The notes below the pieces were generated by a model that saw nothing but the letters and a program-made list of their open reading frames with translations, had not been told where the DNA came from and searched no databases. The translations under genes were made by a program, and so were the position numbers. DNA of 64,000 bases from contig JADJGU010000002.1 in NCBI GenBank assembly GCA_016707885.1, positions 1-64,000 on the forward strand, given 5' to 3'. The stretch is from Sphingomonadales bacterium. Its GTDB lineage: Bacteria > Pseudomonadota > Alphaproteobacteria > Sphingomonadales > Sphingomonadaceae. Positions 33,865 through 42,368 of the stretch are shown here, piece by piece; positions within the stretch are counted from its first letter, which is position 1, and each line of letters begins with the position of its first letter.

Positions 33865-36011
33865 AACGACATCGGCCGTTCCTGTCGCTGCCTCTGGTAG
33901 CGCTCGCGCAGCCTGCTTTTGCACAAACATGCGATGCGCAGTGCGAGGAACTGGACAATATTGAGCAAGATCTGGTTCATTATGGGCACAGGATCGAGCG
34001 GCCTGCCGATTTGCCCGTTTCCATCATTACAGCGAATGACCTCATCGTGGTGACCGGCGGCTTGCCGAACCCGAAAAGCGACATCACCGAAGATTCCGCT
34101 ACTGTCAGATTGCCTCGGTTGCCAGGCGAACGGCTTGAAAACGCATTGCTTGCGGTCAACGGTCTCCAGCAGTTCCGACGCTCCGATGCTCGCTCTGCCA
34201 ACCCGACGAGCCAAGGCGTGACTTTGCGCGGGCTGGGCGGAAATGCCTCATCACGTGCGCTGCTTTTCCTTGACGATGTGCCGCAGGCCGACCCCTTTGG
34301 TGGCTGGGTGAGCTGGCCGGGTTATGATGCGCTGAACCTTGCCAGTATCCGCGTTCGCAAGGGTGGGGGGCAGCCTAGCGCCGGACCCGGTGCGCTTGCG
34401 GGTGTAATTGAAATCGACAGTGCGCAATATCGCGAAGTCGCCAATCTGGCGCTTGCTTATGGCAGTCGCGACAGCATTGATGGCAAGGCTAATTATGCCG
34501 GTAAACTTGGTGGCGGATCAGTCACAGCGGCAGCCAGCTATGCGCGCGGCGATGGCTTCATCCCGATCATCGCTAGCCAGCGCGGAACGGTCGACCGTCG
34601 CGCGGGTTATGAGCAGGCGGGTGTTTCGCTGCGCGGCGTGGCTCCACTTAACGCCTCCACCGAATTGCAGGCCAATCTGCGCACCTTCACCGACAAACGC
34701 GACCGCGGCGTCGATTTCAGCGACAATGCAAACAGCGGTGTTGATGCCAGCTTGCGATTGGTCGACCGCAGCGGTGACTGGCAATGGTCGGCGACGGGCT
34801 ATGTCCAACTCCGCGAGTTTTCCTCCGAATTCGGCGCGGTTGCCGCCAATCGCAACAGCGTGACGCAAACGCTCGACCAGTTCGCCACGCCATCGACTGG
34901 TCTCGGCGCGCGATTTGAAATGCGCCCGCCAGTGGGCGAACAGGTTGAATTGCGGCTTGGCGGTGAATGGCGGCGAACGAGCGGCGAGACGCGCGAATTT
35001 TTCACCTATGTAGCTAGCGCACCTACGCGGTTCCGCACTGCAGGCGGGCAGACCGACAGCTATGGCGGTTTCGCTGAACTGAGCTTCGAGCCAACCGATG
35101 CGTTGACGCTTTCGGCAGGAGGACGGCTCGATCGCTGGACTATTACCGATGGCTTCCGGCGAGAGGTCAATATCGGCGGCACAGTCCGTTCCGATGACCG
35201 CTTTACCGACCGCAGCGGCACCGAATGGACCGGGCGCGTGGGGATTGGTTGGCAGGTAGGCGATGATCTAACCATCCGCAGCTCGGCCTATCGCGGCTGG
35301 CGCCTACCGACGCTCAACGAACTTTATCGTCCATTTCGTGTGGGTGCGGACGCGACCGCCGCAAACGAAGCGTTGAAGCCAGAACGGATCAAGGGCGTCG
35401 AGGCGGGCTTCGCCTATGAACCTGGCAATGGCGGGTTGTGGGTGACAGCCTTTTATAATCGGCTCGACAATGCCATCGCCAATGTCACTTTGGGGCAGGG
35501 GCCGGGAAATTTTCCTGGCGTCGGTTTCGTTGCTGCAGGAGGAACCTATCGGCAGCGTCAGATTTTGGATGCGATTGTAAGCAAGGGTTTCGAGTTTGAT
35601 GGCAGTATCGCGCTGAGCGATTATCTGAGCGCCCGTTTTGGCTATGCCTATGTCGATTCTGAAGTGCGAGGTAGTGGGCTTGCTTTGCCACTTAACGGAC
35701 TGCGGACTGCACAAGTTCCTAAGCATTTCGCGCGCACAGAAATCGAATATATTGGCGAATCTTTGGCAGCATCAATGTCTTTGCGCTATTTGGGCAACCA
35801 GTTCGAAGACGATGCTAACAGCCGTCACCTTGATGATGCGATGACAGCTGACGCGCAACTGACTTACGAATTCGGTAGCGGGATGCGCCTGCAACTGCGC
35901 GGCGAAAACCTGTTCAACGCGCGGGTCGAGGCGGCCATCTCGGGCAGCGGCGTGATTGAACGCGCCAATCCACGCACCCTTTGGCTTGGCGCAAGCTGGA
36001 AATTTGATTAG
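33861..36011 (+). CDS. TonB-dependent receptor within the tyrosine-catabolism region
   Basis: A 716-residue outer-membrane receptor with a signal peptide (MKRHRPFLSLPLVALAQPAFA). The plug domain (about residues 70-190) includes LPGERLENALLAVNGLQQF, GVTLRGLGGNASSRALLFLDDVPQADPFGGW and VRKGGGQPSAGPGALAGVIEI, followed by a 22-strand-type barrel and an end strand LWLGASWKFD. Its ATG overlaps the maiA stop by four bases, indicating translational coupling to a catabolic enzyme. Substrate is unknown; import of aromatic compounds or of an iron source needed by the iron enzyme HppD are both possible. Confidence 0.9.
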   Translation: MKRHRPFLSLPLVALAQPAFAQTCDAQCEELDNIEQDLVHYGHRIERPADLPVSIITANDLIVVTGGLPNPKSDITEDSATVRLPRLPGERLENALLAVNGLQQFRRSDARSANPTSQGVTLRGLGGNASSRALLFLDDVPQADPFGGWVSWPGYDALNLASIRVRKGGGQPSAGPGALAGVIEIDSAQYREVANLALAYGSRDSIDGKANYAGKLGGGSVTAAASYARGDGFIPIIASQRGTVDRRAGYEQAGVSLRGVAPLNASTELQANLRTFTDKRDRGVDFSDNANSGVDASLRLVDRSGDWQWSATGYVQLREFSSEFGAVAANRNSVTQTLDQFATPSTGLGARFEMRPPVGEQVELRLGGEWRRTSGETREFFTYVASAPTRFRTAGGQTDSYGGFAELSFEPTDALTLSAGGRLDRWTITDGFRREVNIGGTVRSDDRFTDRSGTEWTGRVGIGWQVGDDLTIRSSAYRGWRLPTLNELYRPFRVGADATAANEALKPERIKGVEAGFAYEPGNGGLWVTAFYNRLDNAIANVTLGQGPGNFPGVGFVAAGGTYRQRQILDAIVSKGFEFDGSIALSDYLSARFGYAYVDSEVRGSGLALPLNGLRTAQVPKHFARTEIEYIGESLAASMSLRYLGNQFEDDANSRHLDDAMTADAQLTYEFGSGMRLQLRGENLFNARVEAAISGSGVIERANPRTLWLGASWKFD

Positions 36012-36021
36012 CGTCCGCGCC

Positions 36022-36480
36022 ATGTCCCGCTCCAAACTCACCCTCGGCGAATTTCTGCCCTATCAGCTGTCGATCACCTCGAACGCGGTGAGCGACCTGA
36101 TTGCGCGCAGCTATCGCGGGCGGTTCGGCCTCAAAATCCCCGAATGGCGGGTGATGGCGGTGCTGGGTGAAAAAGGGAGTGCCACCCAGCGGGAACTGGT
36201 CGCGGCGACGCAGATGGACAAGGTTACCGTCAATCGCGCCTCCAAGGCACTCGACGAACGAGGGCTGATTGGGCGCGCGCCCAACGAAACCGATGGCCGC
36301 TCGCACCATCTGGCGCTGACTGCGGTGGGCAAGGAATTGTACGACCAGATCGTACCGCTGGCGCTCTCGGTCGAATCCGAGATTGAAGGCATTTTGGGCA
36401 ATGAGGAAGCGGCGCAACTGGCCGGGCTGCTCGCCAAGCTCCGCGCGCGGGTGAGCGAGATGGAGCGCAAGGCCGATTGA
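36022..36480 (+). CDS. MarR-family regulator beside hppD
   Basis: A 152-residue winged-helix regulator. The start at 36022 follows the TonB receptor stop by 10 bp. The recognition region reads QRELVAATQMDKVTVNRASKALDERGLIGRAPNETDGRSHHLALT, with the Asp-Gly-Arg wing typical of MarR. It directly precedes hppD with a 99-bp gap that may hold an hppD promoter. By position it is a candidate repressor of the tyrosine/homogentisate genes responding to an aromatic intermediate; this is inference. Confidence 0.88.
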   Translation: MSRSKLTLGEFLPYQLSITSNAVSDLIARSYRGRFGLKIPEWRVMAVLGEKGSATQRELVAATQMDKVTVNRASKALDERGLIGRAPNETDGRSHHLALTAVGKELYDQIVPLALSVESEIEGILGNEEAAQLAGLLAKLRARVSEMERKAD

Positions 36481-36579
36481 ACGGCGCTTGCGCAAAATAG
36501 TTTCATTTGATACTAAATGCGCAGATTCGCACCTGCTCCGGGTGTCAACTTTGTCAGTTTTGAGCGAGGCCCACCCCAA

Positions 36580-37674
36580 ATGCCCGATCTATTTGAAAAC
36601 CCCCTCGGCCTTGATGGCTTCGAATTTGTCGAGTTTAGTGCCCCCGAAAAGGGCATCCTCGAACCGGTATTCGAAAGCATGGGCTTCACCCGCGTCGCCC
36701 AGCATCGTTCAAAGGATGTGCACCTGTGGCGGCAGGGTGAAATCAACCTGATTGCCAATTACGAACCGCGCAGCCCCGCTGCTTATTTCGCTGCGGAACA
36801 TGGTCCCAGCGCCTGCGGCATGGCCTTCCGCGTCAAGGATGCCGCCAAGGCTTACAAGGAAGCGATCGAGCGCGGAGCGGAGCCGGTCGAAAGCAAGACC
36901 GGCGTGATGGAACTGCGCATACCGGCAATCAAGGGGATCGGCGGTGCGTTCATCTATCTGGTCGATCGCTATGCAACGCTCGAAAATCCCGATGCGCTGT
37001 CGATTTACGACATTGATTTCGTCTTTTTGCCGGGGGTCGAGCACTTCCCTGTCGGAGCAGGTTTCAAGTCGATCGATCACCTGACGCACAATGTCTATGG
37101 TGGCCGCATGGCGCATTGGGCGGCTTGGTATGAGCGGATCTTCAACTTCCGCGAAATCCGCTATTTCGACATCAAGGGCGAATATACCGGCCTCACCAGC
37201 AAGGCGATGACCGCCCCTGATGGCAAGATCCGCATTCCGCTGAACGAGGAAGGCAAGGCCGGGGGCGGGCAGATCGAGGAATATCTGCGCGCCTATAATG
37301 GCGAGGGTATCCAGCATATCGCGCTGATCTGCGACGATCTGGTTGCCTGCTGGGATAATCTCCAGAAACTCGGCGTGACTTTCATGACCCCGCCGCCTGA
37401 CACTTATTATGCCATGCTTAGTGAGAGACTCCCCGGTCACGGCGAACCTGTCGATGCGCTCAAATCGCGCGGCATCTTGCTCGATGGCACGACCGAGGGC
37501 GGCATGCCGCGCCTGCTGCTCCAAATCTTCGCACAGCCCGAAATCGGCCCCGTCTTTTTCGAATTCATCCAGCGTCGCGGCGATGAAGGCTTCGGCGAAG
37601 GAAATTTCAAGGCATTGTTCGAGAGCATCGAGCGCGACCAGATCGAGCGCGGTGTATTGGAGGTGGCGGAATGA
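36580..37674 (+). CDS. hppD: 4-hydroxyphenylpyruvate dioxygenase
   Basis: A non-haem iron enzyme that converts 4-hydroxyphenylpyruvate to homogentisate. The protein is 364 residues from the ATG at 36580. It has two VOC-like halves. The iron ligands are seen in SIDHLTHNVYGG (first His), GEGIQHIALICDD (second His) and GPVFFEFIQRRGDEGFGEGNFKALFESIE (Glu), the last being the family's C-terminal helix motif. It overlaps the following VOC gene by four bases. An in-frame upstream ATG at 36517 gives an atypical N-terminus. Confidence 0.96.
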   Translation: MPDLFENPLGLDGFEFVEFSAPEKGILEPVFESMGFTRVAQHRSKDVHLWRQGEINLIANYEPRSPAAYFAAEHGPSACGMAFRVKDAAKAYKEAIERGAEPVESKTGVMELRIPAIKGIGGAFIYLVDRYATLENPDALSIYDIDFVFLPGVEHFPVGAGFKSIDHLTHNVYGGRMAHWAAWYERIFNFREIRYFDIKGEYTGLTSKAMTAPDGKIRIPLNEEGKAGGGQIEEYLRAYNGEGIQHIALICDDLVACWDNLQKLGVTFMTPPPDTYYAMLSERLPGHGEPVDALKSRGILLDGTTEGGMPRLLLQIFAQPEIGPVFFEFIQRRGDEGFGEGNFKALFESIERDQIERGVLEVAE

Positions 37675-38225
37675 CCGTTCCTTTCAAGACCGACCGCATC
37701 CACCACGTCGCCTATCGCTGCAAGGACGCGAAGGAGACCGTGGAGTGGTATGCCCGCGTGCTGGGTTTCACCTACACCACGGCCTTTGCAGAAGATCATG
37801 TGCCGTCGACCGGCGAATATGATCCCTATATGCACATCTTCCTTGATTGCGGTGGGGGCAATGTGCTCGCTTTCTTCGAATTGCCCAACCAGCCGGAGAT
37901 GGGGCGTGATGAAAAGACCCCTGCCTGGGTGCAGCATCTGGCGTTCAAGGTCGCGGATTTCGAAACGCTGAAGGCGGCGAAGGCGCATATCGAATCGCTG
38001 GGTATCGATGTGATCGGGCCGACCTATCACGGCATATTCCGTTCCATCTATTTTTTCGATCCCAACGGACATCGGCTGGAACTGGCCTGCGATATCGGCA
38101 CTCAGGAACAATATGCAGAGCTGAAGCGCGTAGCGCCGATGATGCTCGATGATTGGAGCAAGACCAAGACAGCCCCGCGCCACGCCGAATGGCTACACAA
38201 GGAACCGATCGAAGCTTCTGAATAA
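37671..38225 (+). CDS. VOC-family dioxygenase-like protein coupled to hppD
   Basis: A 184-residue vicinal-oxygen-chelate protein. The first beta-alpha module has DRIHHVAYRCKDAKETVEWYARVLGF and the second WVQHLAFKVADFETL; H12, H89 and E137 (HRLELAC) match a two-His-one-Glu metal site. The ATG overlaps the hppD stop (ATGA), so the two are translationally coupled. VOC proteins include extradiol dioxygenases, glyoxalases and epimerases, so the reaction is undetermined. Its place between hppD and fumarylacetoacetase is where homogentisate dioxygenase usually lies, but it is too short and of the wrong fold for the classical cupin enzyme. Confidence 0.87.
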   Translation: MTVPFKTDRIHHVAYRCKDAKETVEWYARVLGFTYTTAFAEDHVPSTGEYDPYMHIFLDCGGGNVLAFFELPNQPEMGRDEKTPAWVQHLAFKVADFETLKAAKAHIESLGIDVIGPTYHGIFRSIYFFDPNGHRLELACDIGTQEQYAELKRVAPMMLDDWSKTKTAPRHAEWLHKEPIEASE

Positions 38226-38233
38226 AAGTGCGG

Positions 38234-39160
38234 TCAGGTTGTGATGTTGGCGGCGCGCCCGACCTTGGGCGTCTCGGTTTTGGGCATGCGCGCTTCAAGC
38301 GCATCGAGCCAGATCCGCGCCTTGTCACCGATGAAAAGCTGCGGGTCCGAGGGGACAAGCCCGCGTCCGGCCTCCCACAGGGTTATCAACGACCGCGCCT
38401 CGTCATTGGCCTTTTCAAGGCTCTGCGGCTTGCGCAGCGCAGTGTTGACAAAGGCATCGCCAAAGAAGGTCCAGTCATTGCCCGGATTGCAGCCGAACGA
38501 AGTCCTTTGAGAGGAGGCGGCTGTGACAATAACCGACTGATCGCCGTTGAGTACAGGTACGAAAACGCCGGAAAAGCAGGCGGAAAGGATGATGAGGCGG
38601 CGCTGAATACCGAGATCATCCAGAATTGCTGCCAGCCGTTTGGGCGCAATCATTCCGACCGCGTTATTCCCGTCACGATAAACCAGCCCCAATTTGGGGT
38701 CGCCATGGGTGGTCGCAAAGAGGACGAGGACGTCTTCCTTCACATTCATTTTTGCGGCAACCGCCGCCAGAGCAGTGGCCAGATTGGGGGGCGATCCTTG
38801 CGGGTTGCCGATCGTTTCTTTCCCGGCACCGGCGGCAAGGAATATCGATCGACCGGTCGCTCCATAGCGGCGCGTCAGCACCTTCTGCGCTTCACCAGCC
38901 TCGCGCCCGAAAACCGGATCGGAATCGAGCCCGATCGAAACCACATAGGCGTCGATGATGCCCTGCCGCTGGGGTTGCAACGTCGCAAGCGCGGAGGACA
39001 GGCGGCGATGCTGCGCAAAATGCCAGGCCGCACTGCGGTTCTGTTCCATCGACCAGCCATTTTCGGCCGCCTCGCGGTTGTTGAAACCAACCTGGCTGGT
39101 CGACGGACCGGCCATCGCGGTTGCAACGAGAAGCGTGGCAGCCAGCGTCTTCCACCGCAT
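38234..39160 (-). CDS. Peptidase C13 (legumain-like) family protein, exported
   Basis: A 308-residue protein with a Sec signal peptide (MRWKTLAATLLVATAMAGPSTS). The C13 clan CD core is visible: YVVSIGLDSD, the catalytic His H152 in LFATTHGD, and the catalytic Cys C195 in LIILSACFSGVFVPVL. This is a bacterial relative of legumain and GPI8 with a caspase-like fold. It faces the tyrosine-catabolic genes from the opposite strand. The equally long plus-strand frame over the same bases lacks recognisable motifs. Function in bacteria is little known. Confidence 0.87.
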   Translation of the reverse strand: MRWKTLAATLLVATAMAGPSTSQVGFNNREAAENGWSMEQNRSAAWHFAQHRRLSSALATLQPQRQGIIDAYVVSIGLDSDPVFGREAGEAQKVLTRRYGATGRSIFLAAGAGKETIGNPQGSPPNLATALAAVAAKMNVKEDVLVLFATTHGDPKLGLVYRDGNNAVGMIAPKRLAAILDDLGIQRRLIILSACFSGVFVPVLNGDQSVIVTAASSQRTSFGCNPGNDWTFFGDAFVNTALRKPQSLEKANDEARSLITLWEAGRGLVPSDPQLFIGDKARIWLDALEARMPKTETPKVGRAANITT

Positions 39161-39258
39161 AGCCTCTGTCTCCCCAACTTCACTAATTTAGGCAGGATAT
39201 TGCGATTGCCGCAAGCCCGTAATCCAGTCATGATGAAACACCAAAACAGGATGCCTTT

Positions 39259-40266
39259 ATGAAATTAGCCTCACTGAAATCCGGTCGCGACGGGAAACTC
39301 GTGGTCGTGTCAAACGACCTCGCCTGGTATGCCGATGCCAGCCATATCTGCCCGACGATGCAGGCCGCACTCGATAATTGGGAACGTATTGCGCCCAAGC
39401 TGGAGGCGCTGGCAACCGATCTCGAACATGACGTAATCCCGAAAGAACGCTTTCACGAACATGATGCAGCGTCTCCCTTGCCGAGGGCCTATCAATGGGC
39501 CGATGGTTCGGCTTATGTGAATCATGTTGCTTTGGTTCGCCAAGCGCGTGGTGCGGAAATGCCGGAAAGTTTCTGGCATGACCCGCTGATGTACCAGGGC
39601 GGTTCGGACGGCTTCCTTGGACCCCGCGACGAAATCCCGCTTGGCGATGTCGCTTGGGGCTGCGACATGGAGGCCGAGATTGTCGTTGTGACCGGCGACG
39701 TTCCGATGGGCGTCAGTGCGGCTGAGGCGCGGGATTATATCCGTCTAGTAGGACTGACCAACGACGTGTCGCTCCGCAGCCTCATTCCGGGCGAACTTGC
39801 AAAGGGCTTCGGCTTTTTCCAGTCTAAACCTGCCAGCGCCTTCTCGCCCGTATTCGCAACGCCTGCGGCGCTTGGTAGCCGCTGGGATGGTAGCAAGCTT
39901 CACGGTGCTCTGTGCGTCGACTTGAATGGCGAGCCATTGGGTCGCGCTGACGCGGGTGTCGACATGACCTTCGATTTCGGCCAGCTCATTGCCCATGCCG
40001 CCAAGACGCGGAATCTGACAGCGGGTACGATCATTGGCTCGGGCACTGTATCGAACCGCGATGCCGATGGCGGCCCTGGCAAGCCGATAGGGGAGGGCGG
40101 TCTAGGTTATAGCTGCCTCGCCGAAGTGCGGACGATTGAAACCATCCAGCACGGGAAGCCCGAAACGTCTTTCATGAAACCTGGCGATACGGTTCGTATC
40201 TGGATGGAGGATGAGAAACACCACCCGATATTCGGGGTTATTGAGCAGCAGGTGGTTGCGGCCTGA
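39259..40266 (+). CDS. fahA: Fumarylacetoacetase family hydrolase
   Basis: A 335-residue FAH-fold enzyme, the likely fumarylacetoacetase that releases fumarate and acetoacetate as the last step of tyrosine degradation. Motifs include YQGGSDGFLGPRDEI, the metal-binding WGCDMEAEIVVVTGDVP, VGLTNDVSLRSLIPGELAKGFGFFQSKPASAFSP, and IGSGTVSNRD near the C-terminus. The bacterial-length (335) subgroup is distinct from the roughly 420-residue animal enzyme. It is separated from hppD by the opposite-strand C13 gene and ends at a strong bidirectional terminator. Confidence 0.9.
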   Translation: MKLASLKSGRDGKLVVVSNDLAWYADASHICPTMQAALDNWERIAPKLEALATDLEHDVIPKERFHEHDAASPLPRAYQWADGSAYVNHVALVRQARGAEMPESFWHDPLMYQGGSDGFLGPRDEIPLGDVAWGCDMEAEIVVVTGDVPMGVSAAEARDYIRLVGLTNDVSLRSLIPGELAKGFGFFQSKPASAFSPVFATPAALGSRWDGSKLHGALCVDLNGEPLGRADAGVDMTFDFGQLIAHAAKTRNLTAGTIIGSGTVSNRDADGGPGKPIGEGGLGYSCLAEVRTIETIQHGKPETSFMKPGDTVRIWMEDEKHHPIFGVIEQQVVAA

Positions 40267-40270
40267 AACA

Positions 40271-40300
40271 AAAAAGGCGGGAAGAAATTCCCGCCTTTTT
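40271..40300. terminator. Bidirectional terminator between fahA and tadC
   Basis: A perfect 13-bp inverted repeat, left arm AAAAAGGCGGGAA (40271-40283) and right arm TTCCCGCCTTTTT (40288-40300), around a GAAA tetraloop. Poly-A and poly-T flanks allow use on both strands. Confidence 0.9.
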
Positions 40301-40319
40301 CTTTGTCTGTTTGCGCCGT

Positions 40320-41321
40320 TTAACGCTTGGAGAATGCATCGCCGATCGAGCAGGCTGCCGGACCAAGAATAACAATGAACAGCGTCGGCAGAATGAAGAG
40401 AATCAACGGCACCGTCATAATCGCTGGCAGACGTGCGGCTTTTTCTTCGGCGCGCATCATGCGTTCATTACGGAATTCAGCCGAGAGCACGCGCAGCGCC
40501 GATGCCAAGGGTGTACCATATTTCTCGGTTTGGATCATGGTTGTCACCACACCCTTCACCGAATCGAGATCGACACGATAGGCGAGGTTTTCAAAGGCCA
40601 TGCGGCGCTCTGTAAGAAAGCCGAGTTCAATCGCGGTGAGCGCGAATTCATCGCCCAGTTCGGGGAAGCCGCGGCCGAGTTCCTTGGCCACGCGGTTGAA
40701 GGCCGAGTCGACAGTCAAACCCGCTTCGGCGCAGATGACAAGCAAATCGAGCGCATCGGGAAGTCCCTTGCGAATGGCGTCAGTGCGCTTCTGGATCAGG
40801 TTTCCCAGGTAAATGTCGGCAGCTTTGTAGCCGAAAATGGTCAAACCCGCGAAGGCGCCAAACCGTTTGAACGTAGTCCAATCGGCCAAGCCACCCATGC
40901 CGTAAATCCAGAATGCAGCACCGCCACCGAGCAGAACCGGCCCAATCAAGCGGCTGAAGATGACGACAACGGCAAGTTCTTTGCGGCGGATACCGGCCTG
41001 CGCCAGTTTTTGCTGTGCCACTTTGATCTGGTCGTCTTGCAGAACTTGCAGCGATAGCAAGAACTGACGCATACGATCGGTTGTTTCGGTATTGCGAACA
41101 AGTTTGGCACGCTTCTTCGCTGTCGATGCCGAAATCCCGGCCTTCAACTGCTCGCGACGCTCATTCAGCGCCTTGACGCGCTTGGCCATCGGGTCGCGAA
41201 CGGTGACCGCCGCGTAAATTGCCATGATGACAGCAAGACTGGCGACAAGCGTCAGCAGCGTGGCAATCCAATATACATCGACACCCATGATTGAGGGACC
41301 TGGAGGTGCGGGGCTGTTCAT
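40320..41321 (-). CDS. tadC: Tad pilus assembly protein TadC (T2SF domain)
   Basis: A 333-residue inner-membrane platform protein. Membrane helices lie near residues 12-30, 130-185 and 300-325. The type II secretion F domain (about residues 180-310) has DALDLLVICAEAGLTVDSAFNRVAKELGRGFPELGDEF and TMIQTEKYGTPLASALRVLSAEFRNERMMRAEEKAARLP, the classic TadC ending. It is the last gene of the minus-strand tad operon, 18 bp after tadB. Confidence 0.92.
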   Translation of the reverse strand: MNSPAPPGPSIMGVDVYWIATLLTLVASLAVIMAIYAAVTVRDPMAKRVKALNERREQLKAGISASTAKKRAKLVRNTETTDRMRQFLLSLQVLQDDQIKVAQQKLAQAGIRRKELAVVVIFSRLIGPVLLGGGAAFWIYGMGGLADWTTFKRFGAFAGLTIFGYKAADIYLGNLIQKRTDAIRKGLPDALDLLVICAEAGLTVDSAFNRVAKELGRGFPELGDEFALTAIELGFLTERRMAFENLAYRVDLDSVKGVVTTMIQTEKYGTPLASALRVLSAEFRNERMMRAEEKAARLPAIMTVPLILFILPTLFIVILGPAACSIGDAFSKR

Positions 41322-41339
41322 AAATCCGTTTCCTGTCCC

Positions 41340-42302
41340 TTAGATTTCGAAGCTGACCATTTTGGCCATGATGGCGACACCGATACCCATCCAGATCAAT
41401 CCGATCGCGCCTGCGATCATCAAACGCGTTTCGGTGAAAAAGCCACCGAGATAGCCGGGGTTAACAGACCAAACGAGCCCGAAGACGACAAATGGCAGCG
41501 AGCCAACGATATAGGCGGAGGCCTTGGATTCTGAGGACATCGCACGAATCTTGAGCTTCATTTGCGCACGTTTGCGCAACACATCGGCCAGGTTTGACAG
41601 CGTTTCGGCCAAGTTACCGCCGGTTTCACGTTGGATGGCGAGTGTGATGACGAAGAACTGGAATTCGGGCGTGCCCAAGCGGTCAGCGGTGTCCTGAAGC
41701 GCGTCCTCCATGGTTTTGCCGATTTTGATCTTTTCGACGACCATTTTGAATTCTTCGCCCACTGGACCGGGAATTTCGCGAGCAACGACACCCAGGGTTT
41801 CACCGACGGGCAAACCCGATTTCAGACCGCGCACCAGCAGCTCGATTGCTTCCGGAAATTTGGTAGTGAAATCTGTGATCCGTTTCTTGATAAGAAAACC
41901 GACGGTAAAATGTGGAACTGCAAGCGCGAGAAACGTCGATACACCAAGGGCGAGAACCAAGGGCGCTCCGCGGAGCATCAGCAAGCCAGTGCCGACAACG
42001 AATATTCCGCCCATTGCAGAGAAATATTGCTTGATGGTCCATTTCTTGCCGGTCTGCTGCAAGCGCAAGCGCAACCGGTCTTTCACCGACATTTTGGTGC
42101 CTGCCGTAAATGTTACAGGTCGGCGCGAAGCGACCGCTTTGCGCATCTGTTGTTCCAGTTTGACGTCGACCGAATCCGAATGGCGCATCTTTACAGCGCC
42201 AAGGCGGCGATTGACTGCCTTGCCGGTCGCCGGTCCCATTACCGCAAATGCGATTAGACCGAGAGAGAGCAAAGCACCGAAAATGAGCACCAAATTGTTC
42301 AT
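41340..42302 (-). CDS. tadB: Tad pilus assembly protein TadB (T2SF domain)
   Basis: A 320-residue inner-membrane protein with an N-terminal helix (residues 3-22), a helix pair at about 90-125 and C-terminal helices at about 265-315. The T2SF domain has FPEAIELLVRGLKSGLPVGETLGVVAREIPGPVGEEFKMV, then LAIQRETGGNLAETLSNLADVLRKR. TadB and TadC form the pilus platform that the CpaF ATPase energises. CpaF would normally be encoded just upstream; here a 66-bp gap with a hairpin separates tadB from cpaE. Confidence 0.92.
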   Translation of the reverse strand: MNNLVLIFGALLSLGLIAFAVMGPATGKAVNRRLGAVKMRHSDSVDVKLEQQMRKAVASRRPVTFTAGTKMSVKDRLRLRLQQTGKKWTIKQYFSAMGGIFVVGTGLLMLRGAPLVLALGVSTFLALAVPHFTVGFLIKKRITDFTTKFPEAIELLVRGLKSGLPVGETLGVVAREIPGPVGEEFKMVVEKIKIGKTMEDALQDTADRLGTPEFQFFVITLAIQRETGGNLAETLSNLADVLRKRAQMKLKIRAMSSESKASAYIVGSLPFVVFGLVWSVNPGYLGGFFTETRLMIAGAIGLIWMGIGVAIMAKMVSFEI

Positions 42303-42328
42303 GCCATACCGCCAAACTGTGTCGGAGT

Positions 42329-42350
42329 GGCTATCCCGAACGGGATAGCC
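42329..42350. promoter_or_regulatory. Strong hairpin between cpaE and tadB
   Basis: GGCTATCCC (42329-42337) and GGGATAGCC (42342-42350) form a perfect 9-bp stem with a GAAC loop (extendable to 10 bp) at the site where cpaF would be expected. It lacks a T run in the direction of tad transcription, so it may be an mRNA processing or stabilising element rather than a terminator. Confidence 0.55.
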
Positions 42351-42368
42351 TCCCTTGTTATTTTGCGC

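Noticed and set aside
38228..39262. Long plus-strand frame (344 codons) opposite the C13 peptidase
   Set aside because: The minus-strand frame has a signal peptide and the C13 His/Cys motifs. The plus frame has biased Arg/Gly/Pro composition and no recognisable domain.
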